From: Gemmatimonadota bacterium
GTDB taxonomy: Bacteria > Gemmatimonadota > Gemmatimonadetes > Longimicrobiales > Gaopeijiaceae
Direction: 5' to 3'
DNA length: 64,000 nt
Assembly (NCBI GenBank): GCA_016873995.1
Contig: VGVR01000005.1
Span: 101,466-165,465, forward strand
In this document: positions 52,316 through 61,725 of the stretch, in pieces
Position numbering within the stretch: position 1 is the stretch's first letter
How the letters are laid out: each line of letters begins with the position of its first letter
Made by a program: the position numbers and the translations under genes
The notes under the pieces: model-generated
Databases searched by the model: none
What the model was told of the DNA's origin: nothing
What the model saw: only the letters and a program-made list of their open reading frames with translations

Positions 52316-53314
52316 TCAGCCACGAGGGGCAGGAGCCGCCACCGGCAGGGCGCCGGGCAAGACGCGTAGCTCGACCGTCGCGGACGCGGCCCGCCGGACC
52401 TCTCCGTCGAGCTCGAAGCGCGGGGTGGCGGCGAAGGTGAGGCGCAGCTGGGCCGCAGCGAGCAGCTCCACTCGCTCGACGCCCACGTGGCGGCCGCGCT
52501 CCGCGAGGTTGAAGAGCCGCAGCCTTGCCAACGGCCCTGCATCCTCGATCCGGCACACGTGCAGACGGCCGTCGCTCACCTCGGCCCCGGGCGCAATCGG
52601 GAAGCCGCCCCCGAAGTAGCGCCCGTTGGAGACCGTCAGCATCAGGTGCCGACCCTGTCGGCGAGCGCCGCCGAATGCCTCCACCTCGCAGCTGAACCCC
52701 TCGAAGCGGAAGAGCTGCTGGAGCGCCGTCATCTTGTAGAGCAGCTCACCGCGCAGGAAACGCGCACCTGCGGCTGCGTCGATCACCGCGACGTCGAACC
52801 CGAAACCGGCCACGTTCAGGAAGTGTCGGGTCTCCCACTGCTCGGGAGTGCGGTCGGCGGCACTCGGGGTCGCCACCAGCCCGACGTCGACCCGACGCAC
52901 GGCGCCGGTGGCGAGCGCCGCAACCGCCTCGGCAGGATCGCGCGGGTCGAAGCCGAGGTTACGACCGAAGTCGTTTCCGGTGCCGCTGGGGAGCACCCCT
53001 AGGGCCACGTCCGTCCTCCCGCTCTCCAAGAGGCCGTTCGCGACGTTGCTCCACGTCCCGTCACCGCCTACCGCAACGACGACGTCGTATCCATCGCGAG
53101 CCGCGCCCTGCGCCAGCTCCCTCTCCTCCCCCGCCCGAGAAGTGGTGGCGAACTCGACGCTCGAGAGCGAACTGCGAAGCAGTCGCTGGTACGTCTGAAG
53201 GCGACGGCGGCCCCGACCCCGCCCGGAGGCCGGGTTGAAGATGACGAAGTGGCGCCGGGCGCCGGTCAGAACGACTCCAGCTCCTCGAACGTCTGGAGCC
53301 CCGCCTGATACCAC
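52316..53314 (-). CDS. YegS/DAG-kinase family lipid kinase
   Basis: A 332-aa lipid kinase (diacylglycerol or sphingosine-type). The Gly-rich VVAVGGDGTWSNVANGLLESG (GGDGT, about residues 80-100), GVLPSGTGNDFGRNLG and LNVAGFGFDVAVIDAA are present, plus the conserved second-domain part LTVSNGRYFGGGF. The N-terminus overlaps the upstream ADC-like gene by 49 nt from ATG 53314; CTG at 53269 is a less common alternative start. Phosphatidic acid produced here feeds the same pool as the PlsC product. Confidence 0.88.
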   Translation of the reverse strand: MVSGGAPDVRGAGVVLTGARRHFVIFNPASGRGRGRRRLQTYQRLLRSSLSSVEFATTSRAGEERELAQGAARDGYDVVVAVGGDGTWSNVANGLLESGRTDVALGVLPSGTGNDFGRNLGFDPRDPAEAVAALATGAVRRVDVGLVATPSAADRTPEQWETRHFLNVAGFGFDVAVIDAAAGARFLRGELLYKMTALQQLFRFEGFSCEVEAFGGARRQGRHLMLTVSNGRYFGGGFPIAPGAEVSDGRLHVCRIEDAGPLARLRLFNLAERGRHVGVERVELLAAAQLRLTFAATPRFELDGEVRRAASATVELRVLPGALPVAAPAPRG

Positions 53315-53928
53315 TCCTCGCGGAACGGATACGTGTTGATCTCGGCGATGGAGAGTCCTGCGGTCATCGGGTGCTCGTAGAGCGTCACCGACCCCCGTTC
53401 CTCCTCGTGCTCCGTGTGCGGCGCGTCCATGAAGATGTTCACCTGGTACCGGTTCGCGGAGTCCACGGTGAAGCAGGAGTAGACGTTCCGGGTCGGCTCG
53501 AAGTCGAAGTCGGTGACGCGCAGATCCAGCACCGGCGTGCCGGCATCCCTCACGCGGACCGTGATCCCTCCCTCGCCCTCGTCGAATTTGATGTCGAGGT
53601 CCTTACTGTAATGGGGCAAGTGCCAACGCTCGATGGCGTGGTGCCTCGAAGCTCCCGTGGTCGTCCCCACCATGAACGGGAAGAGGGCGGCTTTCGGCAG
53701 GGGCTTGCCCGGGCGGACGACCGGGGGGACGACGACCCCGAGCACGACTTCTTGGTACGGCCCCACCAGGCTTTCGGTGAAGTCGAACGCGGTCACCGCG
53801 AGGATGCTGCGCTCGTGCAGCACCTCCAGTGGTTCCAAGTGGTCGGGGATGAGGTGGCGAGCGTCAGCCGTGGGCATCTCGAAATAGGCGCCCACGCACA
53901 GGCGATAGCGGTAGTAGGTGTACTCCAT
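53266..53928 (-). CDS. Acetoacetate-decarboxylase-like fold protein, unknown
   Basis: A 220-aa soluble protein. The N-terminal FEMPTADARHLIPDHLEPLEVL and IAVTAFDFTESLVGPYQEVVLGVVV are reminiscent of the acetoacetate decarboxylase fold; I do not see the Schiff-base Lys motif of ADC, so this is a distant relative at most. Encoded upstream of the lipid kinase and divergent from plsC. Function not assigned. Confidence 0.5.
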   Translation of the reverse strand: MEYTYYRYRLCVGAYFEMPTADARHLIPDHLEPLEVLHERSILAVTAFDFTESLVGPYQEVVLGVVVPPVVRPGKPLPKAALFPFMVGTTTGASRHHAIERWHLPHYSKDLDIKFDEGEGGITVRVRDAGTPVLDLRVTDFDFEPTRNVYSCFTVDSANRYQVNIFMDAPHTEHEEERGSVTLYEHPMTAGLSIAEINTYPFREEWYQAGLQTFEELESF

Positions 53929-54019
53929 CGTGCAGGTCTCAGCTTCGTCTTGATGGTGGCCGTCGGTGACGGTTAGCCTTGGCGCCCCTTCGAGTCGCGC
54001 TCACTTGAGGCAGCGTTCC

Positions 54020-54793
54020 ATGGTCCGAGGATGGCTCGCGTTGGCCTTTGCGTCCCTGACGCTCGCCGTTGCCGACCTCGTCCAGCGGTTGATCATCACC
54101 CCCTGGGTGATGATCAGGCCTTCGGACCGCGTCCCGGTCCTCGGGCGGTGGATCAAGATAATGGCTTGGCTCACCACGCGACCGGTCGGCTTGCTCGGCG
54201 GATTCACGATCCCGAGACCCCCGCGTGTCGTCCCGACCGGTCCGGGCATCCTCGTGGTGATGAACCACCAGTCGCTCTTCGACATCCCGCTCATGGTCCA
54301 GTCGGTCGACGGGCCGGGATACCCGCTCATCGTCACCCGGGAGCGCTACGCCCTCTGGATCCCCCTGATCTCGCACATGATCAGGTTGTACGGGTTTCCC
54401 GTGGTGGACCCCTCGGCCGGTGGCGAAGTGATCCGGCGATCGCTCGGCTCGATCGCCGAGAAGGCGCGAACGAGTGAGGTACCGCTGGGCGTCTTCCCCG
54501 AGGGCACCCGGACGAAGGACGGGGAAATCGCCCGTTTCAAGCGTGGGGCGCTCTCCCACCTCCTCGCGGCCCGACCCTGGAGGGTGTACGTCTATGTGGC
54601 GGACGGGTTCTGGAGGGCCGCCAAATACAAGGACTTCATCCACAACGTGCGCCACGTGCGGGGTCGCGTGGAGCACGCCGGGGTGCTCGAGTGGAGCGAT
54701 CCGGCTGCTGACCCGGACGCATTCATCGAGCAGATACGAGAGATGATGATCGAGCGCCTTCGAGCCATGAGGCGTGACAGCGCCGAAGCATGA
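54020..54793 (+). CDS. plsC: 1-acylglycerol-3-phosphate O-acyltransferase PlsC
   Basis: The 257-aa product (from ATG 54020) has the acyltransferase boxes VVMNHQSLFDIPLM (H-x4-D catalytic motif, about residue 82) and FPEGTRTKDGEI (about 167), behind an N-terminal hydrophobic helix. It esterifies lysophosphatidic acid at the inner membrane. The frame is open to GTG 53966, which would add 18 residues. Its stop overlaps the next gene's ATG by 4 nt (ATGA at 54790). Confidence 0.9.
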   Translation: MVRGWLALAFASLTLAVADLVQRLIITPWVMIRPSDRVPVLGRWIKIMAWLTTRPVGLLGGFTIPRPPRVVPTGPGILVVMNHQSLFDIPLMVQSVDGPGYPLIVTRERYALWIPLISHMIRLYGFPVVDPSAGGEVIRRSLGSIAEKARTSEVPLGVFPEGTRTKDGEIARFKRGALSHLLAARPWRVYVYVADGFWRAAKYKDFIHNVRHVRGRVEHAGVLEWSDPAADPDAFIEQIREMMIERLRAMRRDSAEA

Positions 54794-55728
54794 GTGAGGT
54801 GTCCCCTGCCCAGGCTCTCGCCGCACGGCTGGTCGCCGCGGCCGATGGAAGCGTGCGCGCGGTACTCCTCTACGGATCGCATCTCCTCGGGGCGCGGCCG
54901 GGACGCCACAGCGCTTTCGACTTCGTCGTGCTGGTAGACGACTACCGCAGCTTCTACCGAGCGGTGGGGGCCGCCCGGGAGCTCCACCGACCACCTTGGC
55001 TCATGAGCGCGCTCGCGCGGGTGCTTCCGCCGAACACCATGGCGTTCGCACCCGACGAAGGGCAATTCGGGATCGCCAAGTGCCTGGTGGTGAGCAGCGG
55101 TCACTTCGCCCGAGCACTGAGCGACACCCCACCAGACCATTTCTTGCTCGGGCGGCTCGTGCAGCGCATCGGTACGCTGTGGGCCCGGAGCGCGGCCGAT
55201 GGCGTCTGGGTCGAGGAGCGCTTGTCTGCGGCCCGGGCGGGAGTCCTGGACTGGATGCTTCCGTACCTGGACCAGCCTGTAGATGCGGCGGGGCTCGGTC
55301 GCCGCCTGCTCGAGGTATGCTACCGGGGCGAGCTCCGCCCGGAGGCTCAGGACCGGGCGCACCGCATCTTCGACACCCAGGTCGATCACTTTCGCACCGC
55401 GTTCCAGCCGGTGCTCGAGCGCGGAGCCTCCATTGGGGTGCTGCTGCGAGAGGGCGAGCTCTACCGGCCAACCGCGCCCACCCCGGACGCCGTCCGTCGT
55501 AGCTGGCGACGCTACTTCCGACGCTCGAAGGCAAGATCCACGCTGCGCTGGTTCAAGCACATGCTTACGTTCGCGAACTGGTTGCCGTACGTGGTGCAGA
55601 AGGTGGAGCGTCATACCGGCAAGACCATCGAGCTCACGCGTTTGGAGAAGGCGGTTCCCATCATTTTTCTCTGGCCGCGTGCCATCCACGTGCTGCTGAC
55701 TCGCCCCCGTCGGGAGATTCGTCCGTGA
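54790..55728 (+). CDS. Unassigned protein with nucleotidyltransferase-like N-terminus
   Basis: A 312-aa protein. Residues 23-53 (VRAVLLYGSHLLGARPGRHSAFDFVVLVDD) look like a minimal nucleotidyltransferase motif (GS, then D-x-V with Asp pair), followed by a helical region (HFLLGRLVQRIGTLWAR; LDWMLPYLDQPVDAAGLGRRLLEVCYRG) and an aromatic-rich C-terminal end with a hydrophobic patch (AVPIIFLWPRAIHVLL). The catalytic Asp set is incompletely clear. Translation is coupled to plsC and to the next gene (GTGA overlap), so a role in nucleotide-activated lipid head-group chemistry is suspected but unproven. Confidence 0.6.
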   Translation: MSEVSPAQALAARLVAAADGSVRAVLLYGSHLLGARPGRHSAFDFVVLVDDYRSFYRAVGAARELHRPPWLMSALARVLPPNTMAFAPDEGQFGIAKCLVVSSGHFARALSDTPPDHFLLGRLVQRIGTLWARSAADGVWVEERLSAARAGVLDWMLPYLDQPVDAAGLGRRLLEVCYRGELRPEAQDRAHRIFDTQVDHFRTAFQPVLERGASIGVLLREGELYRPTAPTPDAVRRSWRRYFRRSKARSTLRWFKHMLTFANWLPYVVQKVERHTGKTIELTRLEKAVPIIFLWPRAIHVLLTRPRREIRP

Positions 55729-56456
55729 GGAGCGATCTCCTGGTTCTGCTCGGCATCCTCGCTGTCGCCTTCGGCTCCATGCCCGTGTACGGAGCGCGCG
55801 CTGCCGGGCGCCGCGATCCGCTCGAAGTGGCGCAGCGCGGCTCCTTCGTGCTCGGAAGTTTCGTGCGCAACTGGTTCTATTGGTTCATCGGTCCGGTGGA
55901 GAGGGTCTCGCTTGCCCTCCGCATGTCGCCGACCGCGTACAACCTGCTCGGGGTTGCGTTCGGCGTCGCGGCGGGCGTGGCGTTCGCGACCGGAGAGCTC
56001 GGACTGGGTGGTTGGGCAGTGCTTCTCGGGGGCGCTGCAGATGTGCTCGACGGGCGCATCGCTCGTGCCCAGGACGTCGAGGGCCCGCGCGGAGCGTTCC
56101 TCGATTCCACGCTCGACCGCTTCGCCGAAGTCGGGGCCTTCGTTGGCCTCGCCGTGTACTTCCAGGCGTCTACGCCGGCACTGGTGGCGGTGGCCTCCGG
56201 TCTCGGGGGATCCCTCCTCGTGAGCTATGCGAGGGCGCGCGGCGAGAGCGTCGGCGTGGTATGCAAGGTCGGGGTGATGCAGCGGGCAGAGCGCCTACTG
56301 CTCATCGGGTTCGGCGGGATCCTCGACCCGATGGTGGCGGGGGCGAGGGGGTGGCCCGAGGGAACGCTCCTGCTGGCTTTGCTGGTATTGGTAGCCGTGG
56401 GCACGATCGGGACGGCGGCGTACCGCACTGTCTGGATTGCCCGCCGGCTGGGATGA
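55725..56456 (+). CDS. CDP-alcohol phosphatidyltransferase
   Basis: A 243-aa membrane enzyme with several hydrophobic helices. The family motif D-x2-D-G-x2-A-R-x8-G-x3-D-x3-D is seen as ADVLDGRIARAQDVEGPRGAFLDSTLDR (about residues 100-127). It transfers a phosphatidyl or similar group from CDP-lipid to an alcohol. Start GTG 55725 overlaps the upstream stop by 4 nt. The alcohol (glycerol-phosphate, inositol, serine, choline) is not decided by sequence. Confidence 0.88.
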   Translation: MRSDLLVLLGILAVAFGSMPVYGARAAGRRDPLEVAQRGSFVLGSFVRNWFYWFIGPVERVSLALRMSPTAYNLLGVAFGVAAGVAFATGELGLGGWAVLLGGAADVLDGRIARAQDVEGPRGAFLDSTLDRFAEVGAFVGLAVYFQASTPALVAVASGLGGSLLVSYARARGESVGVVCKVGVMQRAERLLLIGFGGILDPMVAGARGWPEGTLLLALLVLVAVGTIGTAAYRTVWIARRLG

Positions 56457-56473
56457 CTCAAGGGAGGATCGAC

Positions 56474-57805
56474 ATGGCAGGGACGTCCGAGGCGTTCGTC
56501 GGGTTGGGCCGAGCCGTAGTCGCGGCCGTCACGCTCGTCGCGACGGGGGCGGCAGCCGCCGGGGCGCAACAGGCCGCGGACATCGATGCGGAGCTGGTAA
56601 CCCGAGTGGTGAGCACGCTCGCGGCCGACTCCATGGGAGGGCGCGACGCCTATACGCCCTATGGCATGCGGGCGGCCGAATACCTGGCGGGCGAGTTCCG
56701 AGCGGCGGGCCTGCAAAGCCCCGCGGGAGCGGATGGATACCTCCAGCGTTTCTCCACCCGAACGTTGACCGTGGGCACGGGCCGTGTAGTCGTAAACGGC
56801 CGCCAGCTCCTCCCCAACCAGATCGCGATGCGGCTCGGGGGCGGGGACATCGACTGGGAGACCGGCGATGTGCCGGTGATCGTCGTCGGACCGGACGACG
56901 AGCCCCTCACGACGGTGACAAGCGTCGCGAATGCGGGTTTCGACGCCTTGGTGTTGATCGATGAAGCGCATCGCGAAGGGTTTGGATCGCTCGTACAGCT
57001 CTTTCGACGCCCGGTGCGCGTGCTCTCGAGCGCGACGGGCGCCGCAGTCGTGCTCGCGCTCACCCGGGGTGCCGAGGACTCGACGTACCGCATCACTCAC
57101 ACGGTCACGGCGGTCGAGGAGCCCCTCGCCAACGTGGTCGGTGTGCTGCCAGGACGAAGGACCGACGAGTTCGTGCTCTTTTCGGCCCACTACGACCACC
57201 TCGGCTTCGAGCGGCCGATCTTCGGCGATTCTATCGCCAACGGCGCGAACGACAACGCCTCTGGCACCGCAGCCGTAGTCGCGCTCGCCAAATACTTCGC
57301 GGCTCGCGGCACGCCCGAGCGCACGCTCCTGTTCGCGGCGTTCACTGCGGAGGAGGTCGGAGGCTTCGGCTCGCGCCATTACTCCCGACAGCTCAACGCC
57401 GATCAAGTCGTGGCGATGTTCAACATCGAGATGATCGGGAAGCCAGCCGCGGCCGGTCCCAACCAAGCATGGATCACAGGCTTCGACCGGTCGTCGTTCG
57501 GCCAGATTCTGCAGCAGGCTTCCGCGGGAAGCGGTTTTCAGTTCGTGCCGGATCCGTACCCGAGCTTCAGGCTCTTTTCCCGCTCCGACAACCTGACCCT
57601 GGCGCTCCTCGGCGTGCCCGCCCACTCGATCTCCACCACGCCCATCGACACCGACCAAGACTACCACAAGTTCAGCGACGAGGTCGAGACGCTGGACCAG
57701 CAGCATATGCTCCGGACCATTCGAGCTATCGCGCGCGCGTCGGAGCCGATCGTAGCCGGTCGGGCGACACCCACGCGCGTGGATCCAGCCACGGTCGGAC
57801 CCTAG
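56474..57805 (+). CDS. Exported M28-family aminopeptidase
   Basis: A 443-aa precursor with signal peptide (VAAVTLVATGAAAAGAQ). Zinc site: FSAHYDHLGF, NGANDNASGTAAV, FAAFTAEEVGGFG (catalytic Glu), FNIEMIG and DYHKFSDE. The family here lacks a PA domain, unlike the 31.7 kb paralogue. ATG 56474 has GGAGGATC upstream and gives a clean signal peptide. Follows the CDP-alcohol transferase by 17 nt on the same strand. Confidence 0.92.
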   Translation: MAGTSEAFVGLGRAVVAAVTLVATGAAAAGAQQAADIDAELVTRVVSTLAADSMGGRDAYTPYGMRAAEYLAGEFRAAGLQSPAGADGYLQRFSTRTLTVGTGRVVVNGRQLLPNQIAMRLGGGDIDWETGDVPVIVVGPDDEPLTTVTSVANAGFDALVLIDEAHREGFGSLVQLFRRPVRVLSSATGAAVVLALTRGAEDSTYRITHTVTAVEEPLANVVGVLPGRRTDEFVLFSAHYDHLGFERPIFGDSIANGANDNASGTAAVVALAKYFAARGTPERTLLFAAFTAEEVGGFGSRHYSRQLNADQVVAMFNIEMIGKPAAAGPNQAWITGFDRSSFGQILQQASAGSGFQFVPDPYPSFRLFSRSDNLTLALLGVPAHSISTTPIDTDQDYHKFSDEVETLDQQHMLRTIRAIARASEPIVAGRATPTRVDPATVGP

Positions 57806-57857
57806 CGCGCGTCCGGCCAGGCTTCTGACGGGGCCTGCTTGGCAGTCCGGCTGGTCT

Positions 57858-57883
57858 CCTGACGGACGAGGCCTGCCGTCAGG
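57858..57883. terminator. Hairpin at the M28/modC convergent junction
   Basis: CCTGACGG (57858) and CCGTCAGG (57876) form an 8-bp stem with a 10-nt loop in the 73-nt gap, its 3' arm overlapping the modC stop. A bidirectional terminator is likely. Confidence 0.5.
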
Positions 57884-58592
57884 CTTCGAAGAACGCAGCC
57901 ACGAAGTCGGTCGCGGGAGATGCGGCTAGCGCGTCTACGGTCCCGCTCTGTACGACACGGCCGCGCTCGAGCACGAGTACCTCGGCGCCCAGTGCACGTA
58001 CGTCCCGCGCCTCGTGCGAGACGACGAGTGCGGGCAGTCGCTCGCGCGCGAGGTGCGATGCTAGGTACGTGCGGACTTCCCGACGGGCCGGTGCGTCGAG
58101 CGCGGCCAGAGGTTCGTCGAGGAGGAGGAGCCCCGGCTCGGCCGCGAGCGCACGCGCAAGCGCCACCCGCTGCTGTTCACCACCGGAGAGACCGTGTGTC
58201 GCACGCCGCGTGAGGTGCGCGCACCCTGTTCGTTCCATGGTCCGACGAGATCCCTCCTGACGCACGGCACGGGAGGCTCCTTTCGAGATCAAAGGAAATG
58301 CGACGTTGTCGATCACGCTCAAGTGCGGAAAGAGCCCGTAGCCCTGGGGCACGTAGCCCACGCCTCTACGCTCGGGTGGTAAGTCGATGCCTCGGCTCGC
58401 GTCGAAGACCGGAACTCCCCCGATCTCGATGAAACCGGAGTCGGGACGAAAGGCGCCGGCGATCGTCCTGAGCAACGTGGTCTTGCCGGAGCCATTGGGC
58501 CCGATGACCGCAACGGGCCCTTCCCTGCCCTGTACCTCGGCGTCCAATTCGAGTGATCCGATCCGCAGTCTAACGGCAGCGCGCCAACTCAT
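57879..58592 (-). CDS. modC: ABC transporter ATP-binding protein (ModC-like)
   Basis: A 237-aa ATPase with Walker [17 protein letters not shown] (about residue 32), signature [32 protein letters not shown] (Walker B following) and switch SHEARD. It lacks the C-terminal TOBE/MOP molybdate-binding domain of E. coli ModC, so regulation is by another route. ATG 58592 overlaps the modB stop by 4 nt (ATGA). Confidence 0.87.
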   Translation of the reverse strand: MSWRAAVRLRIGSLELDAEVQGREGPVAVIGPNGSGKTTLLRTIAGAFRPDSGFIEIGGVPVFDASRGIDLPPERRGVGYVPQGYGLFPHLSVIDNVAFPLISKGASRAVRQEGSRRTMERTGCAHLTRRATHGLSGGEQQRVALARALAAEPGLLLLDEPLAALDAPARREVRTYLASHLARERLPALVVSHEARDVRALGAEVLVLERGRVVQSGTVDALAASPATDFVAAFFEA

Positions 58593-59419
58593 GCATGCTC
58601 CTCGGTCGTTCCGTGGAACGCGGACCATGCCCTAGGCGCCATACGCAGAGCGAAGAGAAGGAGCACCGATGCTCCCGCGAGCACCAGCGAAAGGGCGACT
58701 GCCACCTTCACGTCGGACTCGAGCGCGGCATAGATCGCGAGCGGCATCGTCTGCGTGGTGCCGGGCAGGTTGCCTGCGAACAGGAGCGTAGCGCCGAACT
58801 CCCCCAGGGCCCGTGCCCACGCGAGGGCCGCGCCGCCCACCAGCCCCGGGAGCGCGATCGGCAGGGCCACACGCAGAAACGTACCCCGCCGTGTCTGTCC
58901 GAGTGTGCGCGCTACCAGGAGCAGATCGCGGTCCACTCGCCGGAAGGCGGCGGCCGCGGCCTGCACGTAGAACGGCGTCGACACCACCACCTGGGCGAGC
59001 ACGACCGCGAGTGTCGTGAACGGAACCTGAATGCCCAGTGCAGTGAGCTGCGCCCCGAAGAGCCCGCTTCGCCCATACGTCTCCAGCAACGCGATTCCCA
59101 CGACCGCGGGCGGGATCACGATCGGTAGGTCCACCAACGCCTCGGCTATCCGCACCGCGCGCCCTTCACCCGACGCCAGCCACCAGGCGAGTGGGGTCCC
59201 ACCGACGAGCACGACCGCGACGCTGGCGACCGTCGTGCGCACGCTCAGCCAGAGTGCGGGTGCGAAGACAGGACTCCGGATGCCGGCTAGGAGATCGCTG
59301 GGCGACGACGCGACGGCGAGGGCTACCAGCGGGACCCCGAGCAGCAGCAGGATGGGTGCGGCCAGCATCAGGAGGGCGCGCCCCGGCCCGTCCCTGTGCG
59401 CCCCTCCCCCTCGGGTCAT
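58589..59419 (-). CDS. modB: Molybdate-type ABC transporter permease (ModB-like)
   Basis: A 276-aa membrane protein with about six TM segments and the permease EAA-like segment [32 protein letters not shown], which is close to ModB. Start ATG 59419 excludes an upstream non-conserved, GC-biased extension. Same operon as modC and modA. Confidence 0.88.
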   Translation of the reverse strand: MTRGGGAHRDGPGRALLMLAAPILLLLGVPLVALAVASSPSDLLAGIRSPVFAPALWLSVRTTVASVAVVLVGGTPLAWWLASGEGRAVRIAEALVDLPIVIPPAVVGIALLETYGRSGLFGAQLTALGIQVPFTTLAVVLAQVVVSTPFYVQAAAAAFRRVDRDLLLVARTLGQTRRGTFLRVALPIALPGLVGGAALAWARALGEFGATLLFAGNLPGTTQTMPLAIYAALESDVKVAVALSLVLAGASVLLLFALRMAPRAWSAFHGTTEEHA

Positions 59420-59489
59420 GGTCGCGGTACCGGGAGGGCGCACCCCCGCTCGCCCCGGTCCGAGGCTGCCCGGTCCCCGTGGGACGGGC

Positions 59490-60263
59490 TCATGGCGCGG
59501 TGAACCCGTGGCGCGCGAGCACGCTCCTGCCTTGGGGGCTCTCCACGAACTCGATCCAGGCCTGCGCGGTCTCGCCCGCACGGGTTCCCGACACCATCGC
59601 GATCGGGTAGTCGGCGACGACGTTGACCTCGGCGGGGATGGGTACCACGCGTACGCGGTCCGCCGCACCGGCGTCCGACCGGTAGACGATGGCGGCATCT
59701 GCCTCTCCGAGCTCCACCTTGGCTCGCGCCAGCCGCGAATTGGGCTCCTCGGACACGACGCGGGAGAGAACCATGGCCTCGAAACCCTCTCCGTGCGTGG
59801 GGCCTGCCTGGCGAAGCACCTGCCGGGCGTATTGTCCCACCGGCGCGTTGGCGGTTCCGAGCACCAGGCGGCTCGCGTGCGTGAGGTCCTCGAGCGACTC
59901 GATGCGGGCCGGGTTGTCCTCGGGCACGATGATTACGAGGTCGTTGTGCGCGAACACGCGGCTCTCCTCGACCAGGTCCGCACGCTCGAGTGCCCGCATT
60001 TGCTCCACGTTCGCGCTGGCGAACACGTCGGCTCCGGCGCCCTGTTCGATCTGCAGGCGCAGAACTTGACTGCCAGCGTACGTGATGGAGACGTCCGTGC
60101 CGGGATGTGCGGTCTCGAACATGGCCTCCAACTCGCCGAACGCATCGGTGAGCGATGAAGCAGCATACACGCTGAGCCTGCCGAGATCGGGCGTGTCGGG
60201 GTCCCCGCAAGCGACCGCCGACGCGCTGACCAGCAGAGCGACGAGGGCACGCAGTCGAGTCAT
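59490..60263 (-). CDS. modA: Molybdate/tungstate-binding lipoprotein (ModA-like)
   Basis: A 257-aa lipoprotein: signal [12 protein letters not shown] with lipobox (AVAC) then a periplasmic binding fold with [44 protein letters not shown] (oxyanion-binding Ser/Ala pattern) and [13 protein letters not shown]. Binds MoO4 or WO4 and delivers to modBC. ATG 60263 overlaps the stop of the upstream regulator by 4 nt. Confidence 0.9.
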   Translation of the reverse strand: MTRLRALVALLVSASAVACGDPDTPDLGRLSVYAASSLTDAFGELEAMFETAHPGTDVSITYAGSQVLRLQIEQGAGADVFASANVEQMRALERADLVEESRVFAHNDLVIIVPEDNPARIESLEDLTHASRLVLGTANAPVGQYARQVLRQAGPTHGEGFEAMVLSRVVSEEPNSRLARAKVELGEADAAIVYRSDAGAADRVRVVPIPAEVNVVADYPIAMVSGTRAGETAQAWIEFVESPQGRSVLARHGFTAP

Positions 60264-61381
60264 GCGGCCTCCAGCGTCGTCGCGTGACCGCACGAGGCGG
60301 TGTCGTATCCGGGGATCTCACCGGCATCCGCGCGGAAGGCGGGGTCGTCGAGGGTTTCGATGAGGCGGCAGACAGGTGTTTCGTCGGCGAGACTCGCGGG
60401 AACCAGCAGGTCGAAGCGCTCCTCGACCAACGGGACGAACCCGAGACCGGCGGCCAAGGCGACCGCCTCGATCGCGACCCCGGCGTCCGCTGCCCCGCAG
60501 CGGACGAGCTGAGCGACCTCGTCATGACCAGTCGCCAAAGGTCCGAGGAGGTTGGCTCCCTCGACGCCCTCCGCCGCTGCGAGGGACTGCACGAGCTTCT
60601 GGGCCCCGGTGCCGGCCTCACGCCGCGCCACCTCGAGGCCGGGACGGAACAGATCTCCCCCCGACCGAATCCTGAGCGGGTTCCCCGCGGGCACGACGAT
60701 CCCGAGGCGCCAGCTGGTCAGGTTCACGAGCACGACTTTCCGGCCCTGGAGGGCCTGCCTGCCCAACGTGGCGTTGTCCTCGCCCGAAGGAGAGCCGCCA
60801 CCATGCACGCCGGCGACGTGCACCAGCCCCGCTCGCAGGAGCTCGAGCGAGCGCCCGCTTCCGGTGTCGAGCCAGGTTGCGCGCGCGTCGGGGGACTGAT
60901 CCCTGATCCTTCGAGCAAGGGCGCCAAGGAGAGGCGCGCAACCCGCCACGAGGACGTTTCGACGGAGCCGGTGCTCCTCCGAGAGCGGGCGGACCAGGCC
61001 AGTCCAGTTGCTACCCTCCGACTCGAGCACGCCATCCGCCGCGAGGGTTGCGTCGGCCGGAAGGCGATGGGCGACCCAGCCTCCATCGACCTCGCCGAGC
61101 GCGACTCTCCGCCCCGCGGATCCGCGGGCGAGCTCTGCCGAGGGTGGCGCAACGCGCACGCCGATGCCCTCACCTCCCTGCAGGAGAAAAACCTCCTCGA
61201 CACTCGTTCGCAGGGCGCGTGCGATTCGCAGGCCGAGAACGGTGGAAGGCACCTGACGCCCTGCTTCGATGGCCACCAGGGCCTGGCGGCTCACACCGAG
61301 GCGACGGGCGAGCTCGGACTGGGAAACCCCTACGCGCTCTCGTGCTTCTCTCACCCTGTTGTCGAGGCGACCCTGCGGCAT
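60260..61381 (-). CDS. XRE-family regulator fused to a periplasmic-binding-protein-like domain
   Basis: A 373-aa regulator. Residues about 8-65 form an XRE HTH (VGVSQSELARRLGVSRQALVAIEAGRQVPSTVLGLRIARAL). From about residue 100 the protein matches PBP-like folds related to molybdate-binding domains (VLVAGCAPLLGALARRI; LDTGSGRSLELLRAGLVHVAGVHG; DAGVAIEAVALAAGLGFVPLVEERFDLLVP). It replaces ModE here: a one-component sensor coupled to the modABC operon. The stop overlaps modA's start by 4 nt. A cluster of ATGTC/TACGTC repeats upstream (61.46-61.52 kb) may be its operator. Confidence 0.85.
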   Translation of the reverse strand: MPQGRLDNRVREARERVGVSQSELARRLGVSRQALVAIEAGRQVPSTVLGLRIARALRTSVEEVFLLQGGEGIGVRVAPPSAELARGSAGRRVALGEVDGGWVAHRLPADATLAADGVLESEGSNWTGLVRPLSEEHRLRRNVLVAGCAPLLGALARRIRDQSPDARATWLDTGSGRSLELLRAGLVHVAGVHGGGSPSGEDNATLGRQALQGRKVVLVNLTSWRLGIVVPAGNPLRIRSGGDLFRPGLEVARREAGTGAQKLVQSLAAAEGVEGANLLGPLATGHDEVAQLVRCGAADAGVAIEAVALAAGLGFVPLVEERFDLLVPASLADETPVCRLIETLDDPAFRADAGEIPGYDTASCGHATTLEAA

Positions 61382-61725
61382 GGGGTTCTCCTAGCGAGTT
61401 CGGCGCAGCACCATTTGCTGCCAAGTGTAGCGCTTGAGTGACACAACCGACATCTCAGAACGACGTACATGGACATAGAGTCGATGTATTGACGTAGTGA
61501 GAACACGACATACTGTCTTGTAAACACTACGCTCGGTCCAGGCAACTCGCGACTTGGAGCGCCCTGAGGGCGTCAGGTCCCTCGTACTGATCTTCCGGCG
61601 GCGGCACCGGTCTGCCGACCGGCTCAGCCTGAGGCCCTGTCGGAGCGCTTCCGCTGTAGATTGGTCCCCCCGCGTGGGGAGCCCTCGCGCTCTTTCCCGG
61701 GTTCGGACCACCAGCTTCTCGACCT
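61382..61725. other. Divergent regulatory region, mod operon / efp
   Basis: A 344-nt gene-free stretch richer in A/T than its surroundings at 61441-61535. On the minus strand ATGTC and TACGTC-like hexamers recur (about 61451-61515), possible sites for the XRE-PBP regulator. A plus-strand promoter for efp is listed separately. A short CCCC/GGGG hairpin lies near 61665-61680. No gene is seen. Confidence 0.6.
61489..61516 (+). promoter_or_regulatory. Predicted efp promoter
   Basis: TTGACG (61489-61494), a 16-nt spacer and TACTGT (61511-61516) on the plus strand would start transcription near 61523, leaving a leader of about 200 nt before efp. Confidence 0.4.
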
